DNA of 6,721 nt from assembly GCA_011773575.1 (NCBI GenBank), contig WVXJ01000103.1:3231-9951 (forward strand), written 5' to 3'. The notes beneath the pieces were generated by a model. It ran no database searches. It was not told where the DNA came from and worked only from the letters and a program-made list of their open reading frames with translations. Origin of the DNA: Armatimonadota bacterium (GTDB lineage Bacteria; Armatimonadota; Hebobacteria; Hebobacterales; WVXJ01). Shown here piece by piece: positions 5,382-6,721 of the stretch. The position numbers were made by a program, and so were the translations under genes. How positions within the stretch are numbered: position 1 is the stretch's first letter; every line of letters starts with the position of its first letter.

Positions 5382-6413
5382 ATGAGCCGCTTTCAAGTAG
5401 TCGCTATCTCATATCTGCTGCTTGGTTGTATTACTGTAACGGTTTGTGCTCAAACACGCCGTGAAAGAGTCTTTGTGGGTAGCCCTGTGTGGGTTTCAGA
5501 AGACGAATTTGTCGTTTCGTTGACTGAGGATTCGAAAAACCATCTGTACGTGTTATATGTTGGGAAAGACGGCGTTGTCGTGCGCACAAAAAGTTTGGTT
5601 CCCAAGAATGTTCTTCCGATTGCTCCGCTGCCGAAAGAGCGGCGCGTTACGGTGATGCAACGAGGTCATCCTGCAAAGATGGGCCTTTTTGATCTGAAGA
5701 CCCTCCATTTGTCGTGGCTGCCGATCAGCGGAGCTAACCCGAAACCAGAGTCCCAAGGCAAATTGATTGCTTTCGTCAACACAGACACAGACAAAGATGG
5801 GTTGAATATCTATGTCTGGGACTCGCAGCGACGCAAGGAGAGGAAGGTTACTCAAGACTTGTCGGTCAGGGAGTTTCTCTGGGCACCGCGCCGCAGTGAG
5901 ATCGCTTTCATCTCAGTAGGGATAGGTGTAGATGAAATGAGCGGGGTCTTTGCCGTAGGAGTAGCATCTTCTGACGGTAGTCCCCAGCGCGTACTTGTAG
6001 CAGATCTACTCCCTAAGACAGGCTTAGGTTGGTCGCATGATGGGCAGCGTATCTTTTTCTGCGTTTGGAATTCAGAACGGAAAGAATTCGAAGTGCGCAG
6101 CGTTAGAGTGGACACTGGGCAACAGACAGTGGTAGCGACTAGTGTTCCAGTAGGCTACAAATACGCCCGGGTGCGTAGGACCTGGCGCGATCCCTATCTT
6201 ATCTTCCAGTCTGGACCAACGCGAGTTACCCGGCTGAACATCGAACAAGAGAAGAGCGAATCCATTAATTTTGCTGAAGAGTTTAAGCGGTGGGAGCCGT
6301 CTCCTTCTGGGTTGCTATGTGCCGTCATCACCAGCCTAGGCCCGGAATTACTCGTGGGTAATTGGGAAACAGGTGAAGTGATTCGAGCCTCAAGCCTGAA
6401 CCAGGAGCGTTGA
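5382..6413 (+). CDS. Exported TolB-like (PD40/WD40-type) beta-propeller protein
   Basis: A 343-residue protein with an N-terminal export signal. R3 precedes a hydrophobic run, with probable cleavage after V-C-A at residue 23; Cys16 in LLGC is a weaker lipobox alternative. The mature part has the blade pattern of the TolB/PD40 group: FLWAPRRSEIAFI (165-177), LGWSHDGQRIFF (215-226, the clearest match to W-S-x-D-G-x-x-I-x-F) and RWEPSPSGLLCAVI (303-316). Each is followed by strands such as LNIYVWDSQRRKERKV. Five to six blades are likely. Proteins of this fold bind partners in the periplasm, and no active site is visible. The start is secure: AGGAGGAG at 5371-5378 precedes ATG 5382. The gene is divergent from the four-helix gene and followed by the glnA leader. 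It need not be functionally linked to glnA. Confidence 0.88.
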   Translation: MSRFQVVAISYLLLGCITVTVCAQTRRERVFVGSPVWVSEDEFVVSLTEDSKNHLYVLYVGKDGVVVRTKSLVPKNVLPIAPLPKERRVTVMQRGHPAKMGLFDLKTLHLSWLPISGANPKPESQGKLIAFVNTDTDKDGLNIYVWDSQRRKERKVTQDLSVREFLWAPRRSEIAFISVGIGVDEMSGVFAVGVASSDGSPQRVLVADLLPKTGLGWSHDGQRIFFCVWNSERKEFEVRSVRVDTGQQTVVATSVPVGYKYARVRRTWRDPYLIFQSGPTRVTRLNIEQEKSESINFAEEFKRWEPSPSGLLCAVITSLGPELLVGNWETGEVIRASSLNQER

Positions 6414-6427
6414 TCACAGTGCCGCCA

Positions 6428-6456
6428 TCAAGTAGTGCTGGAACCGTGGCAGTGCG
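6428..6456 (-). repeat. Inverted core fragment after the exported propeller gene
   Basis: It matches 1852-1880 at 23 of 29 positions and starts 14 nt after the stop codon, much as the other copy starts 18 nt after the stop of the first propeller gene. It includes GGCAGTGCGTGCC (6448-6460 region), itself a small palindrome with a GGCA/TGCC stem. Confidence 0.55.
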
Positions 6457-6573
6457 TGCCTACACCTTCTACTCTGGTCTGCCTAAGAAAGATAGCGGGC
6501 TCATGGGACCAAAAAGGAGAAACGTCGCCGCCGTAGAAATCTAGACTCGACGCAACAGGACAACTACTACTCT

Positions 6574-6598
6574 GCGAAGTGGCGCTTCGCTACGAAGC
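6574..6598 (+). promoter_or_regulatory. Two mutually exclusive hairpins in the glnA leader
   Basis: GCGAAG at 6574-6579 pairs with CTTCGC at 6585-6590 (5-nt loop). GCTTCG at 6584-6589 pairs with CGAAGC at 6593-6598 (3-nt loop). The two stems share the central CTTCG, so only one can form at a time. The second ends 8 nt before the GGGGAGG ribosome binding site at 6607-6613. The layout resembles leader switches that change transcription or translation, and glnA is a gene commonly under nitrogen control. It does not match the glutamine riboswitch as I remember it. Function is an inference. Confidence 0.4.
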
Positions 6599-6623
6599 AC
6601 GAGAGCGGGGAGGCTCAACGACA

Positions 6624-6721
6624 ATGCAAAAGCAGAAGCAATCAAGCGGTCAAGACAGGGAGCAGGTTCTCAAGCAGATTCGCGACAATGATGTGAAGTT
6701 CATTCGCTTCTGGTTCACCGA
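6624..6721 (+). CDS. glnA: Glutamine synthetase, type I (5' end only)
   Basis: Only the first 32 codons lie in the window and the gene runs off the right edge; family members have about 440-475 residues. After a polar start rich in Gln and Lys, the text EQVLKQIRDNDVKFIRFWFT is the typical opening of the N-terminal beta-grasp domain of type I glutamine synthetase (V-L-x-x-x-x-x-x-x-V-K-F-I-R-x-x-F-T-D). The enzyme makes glutamine from glutamate, ammonia and ATP in the cytoplasm as a dodecamer. The start is ATG 6624 with GGGGAGG at 6607-6613 and a 10-nt spacer. The catalytic residues and any adenylylation site lie outside the window. The leader holds two competing hairpins. I considered a glutamate-putrescine ligase relative (same superfamily), but the opening fits GlnA better. 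Confidence 0.85.
   Translation, partial: MQKQKQSSGQDREQVLKQIRDNDVKFIRFWFT

Noticed and set aside
6446..6462. Sigma-54 promoter (TGGCAGTGCGTGCC) before glnA
   Set aside because: The GG to GC spacing is one base short of the consensus, and the text belongs to the repeat block.

Overview
The window is a bacterial chromosomal segment of roughly balanced base composition, from an organism I cannot name. A lipoprotein signal and an exported beta-propeller suggest a didermic (Gram-negative-type) cell. The spacers are crowded with short palindromic repeats of the kind seen in uncultured environmental phyla (Armatimonadota, Poribacteria and Planctomycetota are possibilities, from memory only). There is no rRNA, tRNA, transposase, phage gene or CRISPR array.

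Layout. 1-335 is a mosaic of unrelated hairpin repeats with no credible gene. 376-522 is copy A of a dispersed element of about 147 bp. 541-1833 encodes a lipoprotein with a PQQ-like beta-propeller. 1852-2098 holds a composite repeat containing copy B. 2129-2698 encodes a small two-helix membrane protein with a PH-like tail. 2711-2917 holds a hairpin plus copy C. 3033-4433 encodes a multi-pass membrane protein with a recognisable C-terminal 'WNWGAFF' membrane domain. 4434-4795 has a decayed YD/RHS-repeat fragment and a lone copy of the element's terminal hairpin. 4796-5155 (minus) encodes a four-helix membrane protein. 5156-5381 is a divergent spacer with more repeat pieces. 5382-6413 encodes an exported TolB-like (PD40) propeller. 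6414-6623 is a leader region with two competing hairpins. 6624 to the right edge is the start of glutamine synthetase (glnA).

How it fits together. The five complete genes are single units, all membrane or exported proteins, each separated from the next by repeat DNA and not packed into an operon. The most interesting signal is this repeat family. Three near-colinear full copies lie upstream of, and in the same orientation as, genes 1, 2 and 3. The terminal hairpin (AAATAG...CCTATTT) lies within 18-30 nt of the start codon of genes 1, 2 and 5. Inverted pieces of the element's core follow the stop codons of both propeller genes. I see no protein machinery that explains its spread. Whether it is a mobile palindromic element that settles in spacers or a shared leader signal cannot be decided from one window.
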